NCBI GenBank assembly: GCA_026129165.1
Contig: JAHCIP010000017.1
Location: 1-37,262, forward strand
Direction: 5' to 3'
Source: Anaerolineae bacterium
Lineage (GTDB): Bacteria > Chloroflexota > Anaerolineae > Epilineales > JAHCIE01
Length of the DNA stretch: 37,262 bases
Numbering within the stretch: position 1 is the first letter of the stretch; every line of letters begins with the position of its first letter. The translations under genes and the position numbers were made by a program. This document shows, piece after piece, positions 1-5,855 of this stretch. The notes below the pieces were generated by a model, which was not told the DNA's origin, searched no databases, and was given only the letters and a program-made list of their open reading frames with translations.

Positions 1-4
1 CAGA

Positions 5-34
5 GCAGATGCCTCGCTCCGCTCGGCATGACAA
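5..34. repeat. Partial intergenic palindromic repeat
   Basis: The first bases of the window (AGATGCCTCGCTCCGCTCGG followed by CATGACA) resemble one arm of the long inverted repeat at 13167-13242, whose arm reads AGATGCTTCGCCTTCGGCTC then AGCATGACAG on the opposite strand. This looks like the end of another copy of a dispersed intergenic hairpin family, cut by the window edge. The similarity is imperfect and judged by eye. Confidence 0.45.
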
Positions 35-78
35 GCGTAACGCTTTCGTGAAGAAATCTCCCCCCCCCGTTGTCCTTT

Positions 79-112
79 TGATTCCCCCAATCACCCCAAA
101 ACACCGTATCAT
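79..112 (+). promoter_or_regulatory. Possible promoter/operator of the multicopper oxidase
   Basis: A short inverted repeat TGATT-CCCCC-AATCA lies at 79-93, and a TATCAT hexamer that could act as a -10 lies at 107-112. No convincing -35 was found. The repeat resembles a half-match to Fnr-type sites but does not fit TTGNN-N4-NNCAA, so the assignment is weak. The ribosome binding site AGGAG (149-153) sits 7 bases before the ATG at 161. Confidence 0.25.
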
Positions 113-160
113 GTCGCCATTGATTACACCATCAGCGATTCATCACGCAGGAGTCTCCGC

Positions 161-1222
161 ATGTCTGAAAATCCTCTCTCTCGGCGCGGCTTCCTCGGCA
201 TGTTGGGCGTGTCGTCTCTCGGCGCGCTCCTGGCCGCCTGCCGCCCGGCGACCTCGTCTCAGAATACCGGCCAGTTCACAGCGCAGAAGGTCGAAAGCGC
301 CTCGACCACGACCAATGACAGCGGCGGCATGGACCATCAGAACCAGAGTGGCGGCGCGGACGATATGGACGCCATGCACGAGCGGGGCCTCAAGATGTTT
401 CCGGCCAAGACCGAAGGGTTGGGCGGTCAACCTCTCGCCTTTAAGCTGGATGGGGATGTCAAAGTCTTCGAGATTACGTGCAAAGAGGTCAACTGGGAAG
501 TCGAGCCGGGCAAGCGCGTCAAGTCCATGACGTACAATGGCACCGTGCCTGGCCCAGAAATCCGCGTCACCGAGGGCGACAAGGTGCGGCTCATCGTCAA
601 GAACGACCTGCCGCAGAGCACGGGCGTCCACTGCCACGGCATTCACACCCCCAACAACATGGACGGCGTCCCCTATCTCACCCAGCCGCCCATCAAGCCG
701 GGCCAGACGTTTATCTATGAGTTTGTCGCCAAGCCGTCCGGCACGCACATGTACCACTCGCACCACAACGCCGCCGAGCAGGTCGCGGCGGGTCTGCTGG
801 GTCCCTTTATCGTGGAGCCGAAGGACAAGACCAAGTCCAAGTGGCAGTGGGACAAGGAATATACTATCATCCTGAACGATGGCCCGCACGGTTTCACCCT
901 CAACGGCAAGAGCTTCCCAGCGACCTCCCCCCTGACGGCCAAGAAGGGTCAGAAGATTCTCGTCCGCTTCGTCCACGAAGGCTCGCAGATGCACCCGATG
1001 CACCTGCACGGCATGCCTATGCGCGTCATCGCCCACGATGGCTACCCGCTCCAGTATGACTTTCAGCTAGACACGTTGGATATCTCGCCGGGCCAGCGCA
1101 AAGACGTGCTCATCGAGTGTGAGGAGCCGGGCGCCTGGGCCTTCCACTGTCACGTCCTGGGCCACGCCGAGTCGCCCAAAGGCATGTTCGGCATGGTCAC
1201 GGCCCTGATAATCGAGGCCTAA
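161..1222 (+). CDS. Two-domain multicopper oxidase, Tat lipoprotein
   Basis: This 353-residue protein begins with a Tat motif (SRRGFLGML, residues 7-15) and a lipobox ending at Cys27 (LLAAC), so it is probably exported folded and lipid-anchored. Two cupredoxin domains follow a Gly/Asp/Met-rich linker. All four His motifs of a trinuclear copper centre are visible: HCHG (157-160), HSH (199-201), HPMHLHG (278-284) and HCHVLGH (329-335). The type 1 ligands H278, C330 and H335 lie in the second domain, as in two-domain laccase-like enzymes. Three-domain laccases have about 500 residues. The candidate axial Met342 is seven residues after H335, where HxxxxM spacing is usual, so a small insertion is present. 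It precedes a Crp-type regulator and the nirK unit, which suggests a role in copper or nitrogen-oxide redox chemistry. The substrate cannot be told. The start is supported by AGGAG 7 bases upstream. Confidence 0.88.
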   Translation: MSENPLSRRGFLGMLGVSSLGALLAACRPATSSQNTGQFTAQKVESASTTTNDSGGMDHQNQSGGADDMDAMHERGLKMFPAKTEGLGGQPLAFKLDGDVKVFEITCKEVNWEVEPGKRVKSMTYNGTVPGPEIRVTEGDKVRLIVKNDLPQSTGVHCHGIHTPNNMDGVPYLTQPPIKPGQTFIYEFVAKPSGTHMYHSHHNAAEQVAAGLLGPFIVEPKDKTKSKWQWDKEYTIILNDGPHGFTLNGKSFPATSPLTAKKGQKILVRFVHEGSQMHPMHLHGMPMRVIAHDGYPLQYDFQLDTLDISPGQRKDVLIECEEPGAWAFHCHVLGHAESPKGMFGMVTALIIEA

Positions 1223-1241
1223 ACCTACCCTGCGTTCGACA

Positions 1242-1270
1242 TTGACATACGCCTGGACTGGTTCCATAAT
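1242..1270 (+). promoter_or_regulatory. Sigma70-type promoter of the Crp/Fnr gene
   Basis: A perfect -35 TTGACA (1242-1247) is followed after 17 bases by a -10 CATAAT (1265-1270). The promoter sits between the oxidase stop and the regulator ATG at 1306, so the regulator can be transcribed independently. The -10 lies inside the inverted repeat at 1251-1297. Confidence 0.75.
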
Positions 1271-1297
1271 TGTGCTAGGAGTGGAACCCGTCCAGGC
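1251..1297 (+). promoter_or_regulatory. Inverted repeat over the regulator promoter (operator or 5' UTR hairpin)
   Basis: The 16-base arm at 1251-1266 (GCCTGGACTGGTTCCA) pairs with 1282-1297 (TGGAACCCGTCCAGGC) at 15 of 16 positions, around a 15-base loop. The left arm covers most of the -35/-10 spacer and enters the -10. The right arm lies in the leader, 8 bases before the ATG. The only AGGAG, at 1277-1281, is in the loop and too far from the ATG to be a normal Shine-Dalgarno site. Transcription starting near 1277 would include only the right arm, so a DNA-level operator (autoregulation) is more likely than an RNA hairpin from this promoter. Read-through RNA from the oxidase gene would form the full hairpin and could act as a terminator-like or translation-blocking structure. 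Confidence 0.65.
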
Positions 1298-1305
1298 ATT
1301 TTCTT

Positions 1306-2028
1306 ATGACCGAACCTGTGTATGACCAGCCAGCCCTGGTCGAGTCTGAATTCCTACAGGGTCTGCCCGCCCAAGATCGGGTAGCAATACTCGGCGTCGC
1401 CCAGCGCCGTCCCGTCGAGCGCGACCACTTCTTGCTGCGGCAGGGGGATCCTGCCGACCGGGTCTATCTCCTGGCTCAGGGGCGCCTCCGCCTGTCCACG
1501 GTGACCACGGACGGACAGGAGGTCATCGTTCGCTACGTGGCCCCTGGTGAAGGGTTTGGCGTCGCGGCCGCTCTGAAGGATATCACCTATCCTGTGTCCA
1601 TCGAGGCGGTCGAGAACAGTCTTGTCATGAGCTGGGACCGCGCGACATTCGCGCAATTGATGGAGCGATACCCTCGCCTGGCGATGCAGGCCATGCAGAC
1701 TCTCGCCTTCCGCATGCGCGAGATGCAAGACCGCGTCCGCGAGTTGCAGACCGAGCGCGTCGAACGTCGCATCGCCCGTGCCTTGCTACGCCTCGTCCGA
1801 CAGACGGGCCGTAAAGTCGAGACCGGCGTCCTGATTGACCTACCGCTTACGCGGCAAGACCTGGCCGAGATGACCGGCACGACGCTCTACACCGTCAGCC
1901 GCGTCCTTAGTCAGTGGGAGCAGGCTGGCCTGGTGGAGAGCGGCCGCGAGCGCGTCCTGATTCGCGCGCCCCACCGCCTGGTCACCATCGCTGAGGACCT
2001 GCCACCTCAGCCTACGCCCGATAAGTAA
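1306..2028 (+). CDS. Crp/Fnr-family transcriptional regulator
   Basis: This 240-residue protein has an N-terminal cyclic-nucleotide-binding-like beta barrel (about residues 15-125, with typical GDPADRVYLLAQGRLRL), a dimerisation helix (about 125-160) and a C-terminal winged helix-turn-helix (about 165-230) containing LTRQDLAEMTGTTLYTVSRV. The protein has no cysteine, which rules out an Fnr-type iron-sulfur sensor. A haem-based NO sensor of the Dnr/NnrR type or an effector-free member fits better. In the recognition helix the usual ExxSR becomes YTVSR, so the Glu that reads the TTGAT half-site in Fnr is absent. The nirK unit downstream and ywiC both have TTGNN-N4-CGCAA boxes, a type known for NnrR, so these are plausible targets. 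The gene has its own promoter and an overlapping palindrome. Confidence 0.9.
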   Translation: MTEPVYDQPALVESEFLQGLPAQDRVAILGVAQRRPVERDHFLLRQGDPADRVYLLAQGRLRLSTVTTDGQEVIVRYVAPGEGFGVAAALKDITYPVSIEAVENSLVMSWDRATFAQLMERYPRLAMQAMQTLAFRMREMQDRVRELQTERVERRIARALLRLVRQTGRKVETGVLIDLPLTRQDLAEMTGTTLYTVSRVLSQWEQAGLVESGRERVLIRAPHRLVTIAEDLPPQPTPDK

Positions 2029-2125
2029 CACAAATCCCTTTTTATAGCTATTTCGGCACAATTTCTGCTTGTTTCTGTTAGCTGCGCCGGCCACAATCAC
2101 GCGTTTCACCGACGGTGACCCGAAT

Positions 2126-2139
2126 TTGCGCTGGCGCAA
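2126..2139 (+). promoter_or_regulatory. NnrR/Fnr-type box upstream of the nirK unit
   Basis: TTGCG-CTGG-CGCAA is a perfect palindrome; it extends by one base on each side to TTTGCG..CGCAAA, 2125-2140. TTGCG-N4-CGCAA matches the site reported for NnrR-type nitric-oxide-responsive regulators. Its centre (2132.5) lies 34.5 bases before the last base of a TATTCT -10 (2162-2167). This would put the box at about -41.5 for a start 7 bases downstream of the -10, the class II activator position. There is no good -35 between them, as expected for an activated promoter. Confidence 0.8.
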
Positions 2140-2161
2140 AGACAGAACCCCCTCTTGGCTG

Positions 2162-2167
2162 TATTCT
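2162..2167 (+). promoter_or_regulatory. -10 hexamer of the nirK unit
   Basis: TATTCT lies 25 bases before the ATG of the DUF1858 gene at 2193. It is assigned mainly because of its exact spacing from the palindromic box at 2126-2139, which is identical to the spacing at ywiC. The predicted transcript start is near 2174, giving a short leader with the ribosome binding site CAGGAGGG. Confidence 0.6.
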
Positions 2168-2192
2168 GTCCGCAGGCAGGAGGGAATTGAAT

Positions 2193-2420
2193 ATGGAACG
2201 GCAGATCACTCCCCATCTGATGGTCGCCGATGTCCTGGCCCGCTGGCCTGAAGTCATCCCCGTCTTCATTCATCACCGCATGGCCTGCGTCGGCTGTTCG
2301 ATGGCGGCTTTTGAGACGCTGGGCGATGCGCTAAGCATTTACGGTCTTGAGGCCGAGGCATTCTTCATTCAACTGGAAAAAGCTATTCAGCCATGTACCC
2401 TGAGGCAGGAGGAACAATGA
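2193..2420 (+). CDS. DUF1858 / hybrid-cluster-associated redox disulfide domain protein
   Basis: This small 75-residue protein reads through PHLMVADVLARWPEVIPVF and a CVGC pair (Cys32, Cys35) followed by MAAFETLGDAL. That is the pattern of the DUF1858 (ScdA/RIC N-terminal-like) domain, which is often found beside hybrid cluster proteins and nitrogen-oxide enzymes. The two Cys could form a redox disulfide or bind metal. The reading frame is open further upstream, but the ATG at 2193 is preferred because AGGAGG (2179-2184) lies just before it and the upstream part would overlap the promoter box. Its stop overlaps the start of nirK by four bases (ATGA, 2417-2420), so the two are probably translated together. 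A partner or regulatory role for NO chemistry is inferred from context. Confidence 0.8.
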   Translation: MERQITPHLMVADVLARWPEVIPVFIHHRMACVGCSMAAFETLGDALSIYGLEAEAFFIQLEKAIQPCTLRQEEQ

Positions 2421-4069
2421 ACCCGCCAACCCGCATCACCCGTTTAACCCTGTTTATGCTGCTGGCCGTGGTCGCGGTCGCCCTCGCGGCGTGTGGCGAC
2501 GGTCCTGCGACCGCCAGCCCTGCGCCACAGCGCCTACCGGCGGTGACGCTGCCGACTCCTCGGCCCGCTGCGCCGTCGAACCAGGCCGCACAACCCGCCA
2601 ACCCGCCGGCCAGTCAGGCTTCCGGACAGCCGGCCGCGGCGCCCGCCAACAATAATACGACGATGAGCAACATGAACATGGCCGCCCAAGCCACGCCAGC
2701 CGCCCAGCCGACGGGAGGCGCGGCGCCATCATCGCCCGCTCAGCCGAACACGGGCAGCGGCAATGTTTCGCTGGTCCCGAATGTCACCTACACCCTCCGC
2801 ACCGGTCTGGCCGACGGTCGGATGGCCTTCATCGGGGTGGGCGGTCAGATCGAGGGCAAGGTTAACCCAACACTGACGGCCAAGCCAGGCGATACGGTTC
2901 AGATTACCCTTGTCAATGGTGACGGCGTGGATCATGATTTGACGATGCCCGACCTCAAGGTGGCGACCGACCACGTCATGGCGAAGGGCGCGAGTAGCGC
3001 GACCTCCTTCAGGGTGGATAAGGACGGGACATTCGTCTACTACTGCTCGGTGCCAGGCCACCGCCAGGCGGGTATGGAAGGCAAGGTGGTGATTGGTCAA
3101 CCGGCGAATGCGCCGCAAGCCGTCCAGGGCGCGGACATCAGCCGTGACCCGGCCGACGTGCCGGCGCCCATTGGCAACCGTGCGCCCATGACCCACCGCA
3201 TCGAGTTGGAGACGGTTGAGATTACCGGTCAGGTGGCCGATGGAGTGACCTACACCTTCTGGACATTCAACGGCAAAGTTCCGGGCCCCTTCCTGCGCAT
3301 CATGGTCGGCGATACGGTGGAAGTGCGGCTCAAGAACCGCGCGGGGAGCAAGATGACCCACTCGGTGGACTTCCACGCCGTGACGGGGCCGGGGGGCGGG
3401 GCGGCGGTGACGCAGGCCGCGCCTGGGCAAGACCTCGGGTTCACGTTCAAGGCGCTCAACCCGGGTCTGTATGTCTACCACTGCGCGACGCCCATGGTCG
3501 CCCACCACATCACCAACGGCATGTACGGCCTCATTCTGGTCGAGCCGCAGGGCGGTCTGCCCAAGGTGGATCGGGAGTTCTACGTCATGCAGGGTGAGCT
3601 GTACACGCACGGCGCGCTGAAGGCCGAGGGTTACCAGGAGTTCGACGTGCAGAAGCTGCTGGACGAGCAGCCCGAGTACTTTATCTTCAACGGTGCGACC
3701 GACGCGCTGACCAAGAAGTACCCCCTCAAGGCCAAGGTGGGCGAGACGGTGCGCATCTACTTCGGGGTCGGCGGCCCTAACTTTACCTCGTCCTTCCACG
3801 TCATCGGCGAAATCTTCGACCGAGTCTACGACCAGGCATCGCTGACGGCGGCTCCGCTCAAGGACGTGCAGACGACGCTGGTACCAGCCGGCGGCGCAAC
3901 GATGGTGGAGTTCAAGCTCGACGTGCCGGGGCGCTATGTCCTGGTGGACCACTCCCTGTCGCGCATGGAGCGCGGGCTGGTCGGGTTCCTGATGGCCGAA
4001 GGCGCCGACAACCCGGACGTCTTCAAGGCCGACCCGAACAACCCGCAGACCGGCAGCGGCGGCCACTAA
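2417..4069 (+). CDS. nirK: Copper nitrite reductase with N-terminal cupredoxin domain, lipoprotein
   Basis: This 550-residue protein reduces nitrite to NO at the cell surface. It has a lipoprotein signal ending at Cys26 (ALAAC), then a Pro/Ala/Gln/Met-rich linker to about residue 115. An extra type 1 copper cupredoxin domain follows, with ligands His173, Cys210, His215 and Met220. The NirK core starts at about residue 260. Core ligands are type 1 His315, Cys356, His364 and Met369, and type 2 His320, His355 and His512. The catalytic Asp318 and His461 (SSFHVIG) are also present. The eight-residue Cys-to-His spacing and NGMYGLILVEP place it in the AniA-like class II group. The added cupredoxin domain probably passes electrons to the core, as in other cupredoxin-fused NirKs. 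The ATG at 2417 is chosen over an in-frame start at 2393 because AGGAGG lies before it and it couples to the upstream stop. The unit ends at a strong terminator. Confidence 0.93.
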   Translation: MNPPTRITRLTLFMLLAVVAVALAACGDGPATASPAPQRLPAVTLPTPRPAAPSNQAAQPANPPASQASGQPAAAPANNNTTMSNMNMAAQATPAAQPTGGAAPSSPAQPNTGSGNVSLVPNVTYTLRTGLADGRMAFIGVGGQIEGKVNPTLTAKPGDTVQITLVNGDGVDHDLTMPDLKVATDHVMAKGASSATSFRVDKDGTFVYYCSVPGHRQAGMEGKVVIGQPANAPQAVQGADISRDPADVPAPIGNRAPMTHRIELETVEITGQVADGVTYTFWTFNGKVPGPFLRIMVGDTVEVRLKNRAGSKMTHSVDFHAVTGPGGGAAVTQAAPGQDLGFTFKALNPGLYVYHCATPMVAHHITNGMYGLILVEPQGGLPKVDREFYVMQGELYTHGALKAEGYQEFDVQKLLDEQPEYFIFNGATDALTKKYPLKAKVGETVRIYFGVGGPNFTSSFHVIGEIFDRVYDQASLTAAPLKDVQTTLVPAGGATMVEFKLDVPGRYVLVDHSLSRMERGLVGFLMAEGADNPDVFKADPNNPQTGSGGH

Positions 4070-4086
4070 ACCTTAGTCTACTTCCC

Positions 4087-4124
4087 CTTCCCCCTCCCCG
4101 ACCTGGGCGAGGGGGAAGTTTTTT
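4087..4124 (+). terminator. Rho-independent terminator of the nirK unit
   Basis: CTTCCCCCTC (4087-4096) pairs perfectly with GAGGGGGAAG (4109-4118). A further CCC/GGG pairing lies in the loop, and six T follow (4119-4124). It lies 18 bases after the nirK stop. Confidence 0.9.
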
Positions 4125-4151
4125 GTCCTGGCGCGGCTGGCGAGGGTGGGG

Positions 4152-4157
4152 TATAAT
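4152..4157 (+). promoter_or_regulatory. Probable -10 of the toxin-antitoxin unit
   Basis: A perfect TATAAT sits 54 bases before the antitoxin ATG. No good -35 was found at 16-18 bases upstream. The unit follows the nirK terminator, so an independent promoter is expected, probably repressed by the antitoxin. Confidence 0.55.
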
Positions 4158-4210
4158 GGGGTAACGAGATAGGAGGACCGGGAAGACAGGAAAAGCGCGG
4201 GAGGATACCG

Positions 4211-4528
4211 ATGGTCGAGACACTATACCGCACTGAGATTCTGTTGGAGCCGGCGCAGCATCAAGCTCTGGCGGAGATAGCGCAGTGCGAGGGTCGCAGT
4301 ATCTCCGACATCGCGCGGGAGATGATTGGCGAGAAGCTGGCCGAACGGCAACCGGCTCAGGTGCCTAACGGAGACGAGTACCTGGCGCTGCTAGACCGTC
4401 TCAGCCGCGAGTGGCAGCAAGCCTACGCAGCACGCGGGGGACGAGAGCCAGACTTCGACGTGGTAGAGGAGATCAACAAGATGCGGGAGGAGCGGGATGC
4501 TGAAATCCTCTTCGGTCGTGGTGATTGA
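4211..4528 (+). CDS. VapB-like antitoxin (ribbon-helix-helix type)
   Basis: This 105-residue protein starts with a short basic/acidic strand and two helices (TLYRTEILLEPAQHQALAEI, then GRSISDIAREMIGEKL). This is the pattern of a ribbon-helix-helix DNA-binding domain in the first 45 residues. The acidic, Arg-rich C-terminal half should wrap around the toxin. GGGAGGA lies 5 bases before the ATG. The gene overlaps the PIN-domain gene by 32 bases, as expected for an antitoxin-toxin pair, and probably represses its own promoter. The function is inferred from fold pattern and pairing with the toxin rather than from a strong family match. Confidence 0.72.
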   Translation: MVETLYRTEILLEPAQHQALAEIAQCEGRSISDIAREMIGEKLAERQPAQVPNGDEYLALLDRLSREWQQAYAARGGREPDFDVVEEINKMREERDAEILFGRGD

Positions 4529-4952
4529 TGGCAATCTGGCATTGTGGACGGTTATCCCACAACTGGCTTCCTATAATCCGGCCCCTCAGTTCGCGCTGTG
4601 GTACAAAGCGAACACACGCCTGGTCGCCCCAGCCTTCTGGTTAGCGGAATGTGTGTCAGGGATTCGGCTGGCTTTATACTCACGTCGGATTACGCCAGAG
4701 AGAGGCCAGCAAAGCCTCAACGACCTTTTTGCCCTCCGTGTTGAGTTGGCGCCTCTTGATGAGTCCCTCTGCCGCTCTGTATATACATGGGCCGAGCGGC
4801 TCAACCAGGCGCGCGCCTATGATGCTCTCTATCTCGCCCTGGCCGAGAGCCTGCCGGCCGAGTTGTGGACGGCGGACCGCCGTCTCGCGGATCGTGCGCG
4901 GCAGCTTGGGGTGGCTTGGGTGCGGTGGATTGGAGAGGGAGCTGCAGCTTGA
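4497..4952 (+). CDS. PIN-domain ribonuclease toxin (VapC-like)
   Basis: This 151-residue protein has the acidic residues of a PIN nuclease in order: Asp11 (VVVIDGN), Glu51 (LAECVSG), Asp109 (RAYDALYLALAE) and Asp127 (LWTADRRLADRAR). The whole length is PIN domain. VapC proteins cleave RNA, often tRNA, with Mg2+ at these residues. The ATG at 4497 overlaps the antitoxin gene and has GGGAGGAGC just upstream. A strong hairpin follows. The target RNA cannot be told from sequence. Confidence 0.82.
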   Translation: MLKSSSVVVIDGNLALWTVIPQLASYNPAPQFALWYKANTRLVAPAFWLAECVSGIRLALYSRRITPERGQQSLNDLFALRVELAPLDESLCRSVYTWAERLNQARAYDALYLALAESLPAELWTADRRLADRARQLGVAWVRWIGEGAAA

Positions 4953-4986
4953 GAATAGCCGAGTAGCGGAGACGGGCTGAAACAAG

Positions 4987-5017
4987 CAGGGCCGACCCCC
5001 TACTTGGGTCGGCCCTG
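4987..5017. terminator. Bidirectional hairpin terminator between vapC-like gene and cytochrome c gene
   Basis: CAGGGCCGACCC (4987-4998) pairs perfectly with GGGTCGGCCCTG (5006-5017) around a 7-base loop. It lies between convergent genes. T-rich bases follow on both strands (TGTGTT on plus, CTTGTTT on minus), so it can serve both. Confidence 0.85.
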
Positions 5018-5038
5018 TGTTATCTCTGACAGGAGAGG

Positions 5039-5854
5039 CTACTGCTGCTTGCGGGTCATCAGGTAGGCAATCACGGCATCAATCTGGTCCGTCGGCAGGT
5101 CCTTGAACGTCTTGGGCATGATGTTGTCCTGGTACCCCGGCACGATGAAGGCGCTGGGGTTGACGATGGACTCGTGGATGTAGTCCTGGGCGCTCTTGCC
5201 CTGGACGCGGGTCGCCGCGACGTTAGAGATGTTACCCAGGTTGGGGCAGGGAAGCCCGCCGTCACCCGAGGCCTGGGGGTTGTGGCAGCCTGCGCAGCCC
5301 AATGAGGTGAACAGCCGCTGGCCGCGCTGCTCCGGCGTCTGCTGGGGCGGCTCCGGCACCTCGGCCATGCGACCCGGCGCCTTGCCCCAGTTCAGGATAA
5401 AGTTGGTGATGTCCTGAATCTGGTCGTCGCGGAGGGGGCCGCCGTACTGTTGCGACCAGAGCGGCATGGCCGCCGCCACGCCGGCCGGGTCCGTCGCCGT
5501 GTTGCCGGGGTACTGGTCGGGCCGCGTCGATCGCAAGCGGCCTTGGGCAATCGTGGAGCGGATGTAGTCCGGCAGCGAGCCGCTCCAGCCAGTCTGGGGC
5601 ACACGTCCGTTCTTCGTGTCGAACAGTTCCGGCGTGTTGAGGGGCGGGCAGCGGCCGGGGATACCCTGGCCCTGCTCGCCGTGGCAGACGACGCAGTTGG
5701 TGTTGAATAGCGCCGCGCCGCGCATAATGCTGCGGGCCATCTGCTCCTCGGTCGTCCGCGCCAGACGCGCGTTCTCGTTCAGCCCAATGAGCGTCACCAA
5801 CACCATCGAAAGCACGGTGAGTAACAGACCAATCGTAATCTGGGTGCGGATCAT
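5039..5854 (-). CDS. Membrane-anchored dihaem cytochrome c of the bc complex
   Basis: This 271-residue protein has an N-terminal membrane segment (residues 6-24) and two class I cytochrome c domains with haem sites CVVCH (54-58) and CAGCH (187-191). Likely axial Met residues are Met130 and Met246. It should take electrons from the Rieske protein and pass them to a soluble carrier or terminal reductase outside the membrane. The frame runs upstream to 5959, but the first 35 codons lie inside the cytochrome b gene and are not cytochrome-like. The ATG at 5854 is one base after the cytochrome b stop (TGA-C-ATG), so the genes are translationally coupled. It is the last gene of a three-gene unit. 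An alternative reading is a dihaem domain for a nitrogen-oxide chain. Confidence 0.9.
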   Translation of the reverse strand: MIRTQITIGLLLTVLSMVLVTLIGLNENARLARTTEEQMARSIMRGAALFNTNCVVCHGEQGQGIPGRCPPLNTPELFDTKNGRVPQTGWSGSLPDYIRSTIAQGRLRSTRPDQYPGNTATDPAGVAAAMPLWSQQYGGPLRDDQIQDITNFILNWGKAPGRMAEVPEPPQQTPEQRGQRLFTSLGCAGCHNPQASGDGGLPCPNLGNISNVAATRVQGKSAQDYIHESIVNPSAFIVPGYQDNIMPKTFKDLPTDQIDAVIAYLMTRKQQ

Positions 5855-5855
5855 G

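Noticed and set aside
78..93. TTGATTCCCCCAATCA as a Crp/Fnr box for the oxidase gene
   Set aside because: The half-sites do not fit TTGNN-N4-NNCAA and the distance to a -10 does not match the geometry at nirK and ywiC; kept only as a weak operator candidate.
143..1036. 297-codon open frame opposite the multicopper oxidase
   Set aside because: It mirrors the real gene with all its copper motifs; the antisense translation shows no family pattern.
2729..4066. 445-codon open frame on the minus strand opposite nirK
   Set aside because: It is a shadow of the GC-rich nirK codons; it has no domain pattern, no ribosome binding site and is Arg/His-rich low-complexity sequence.
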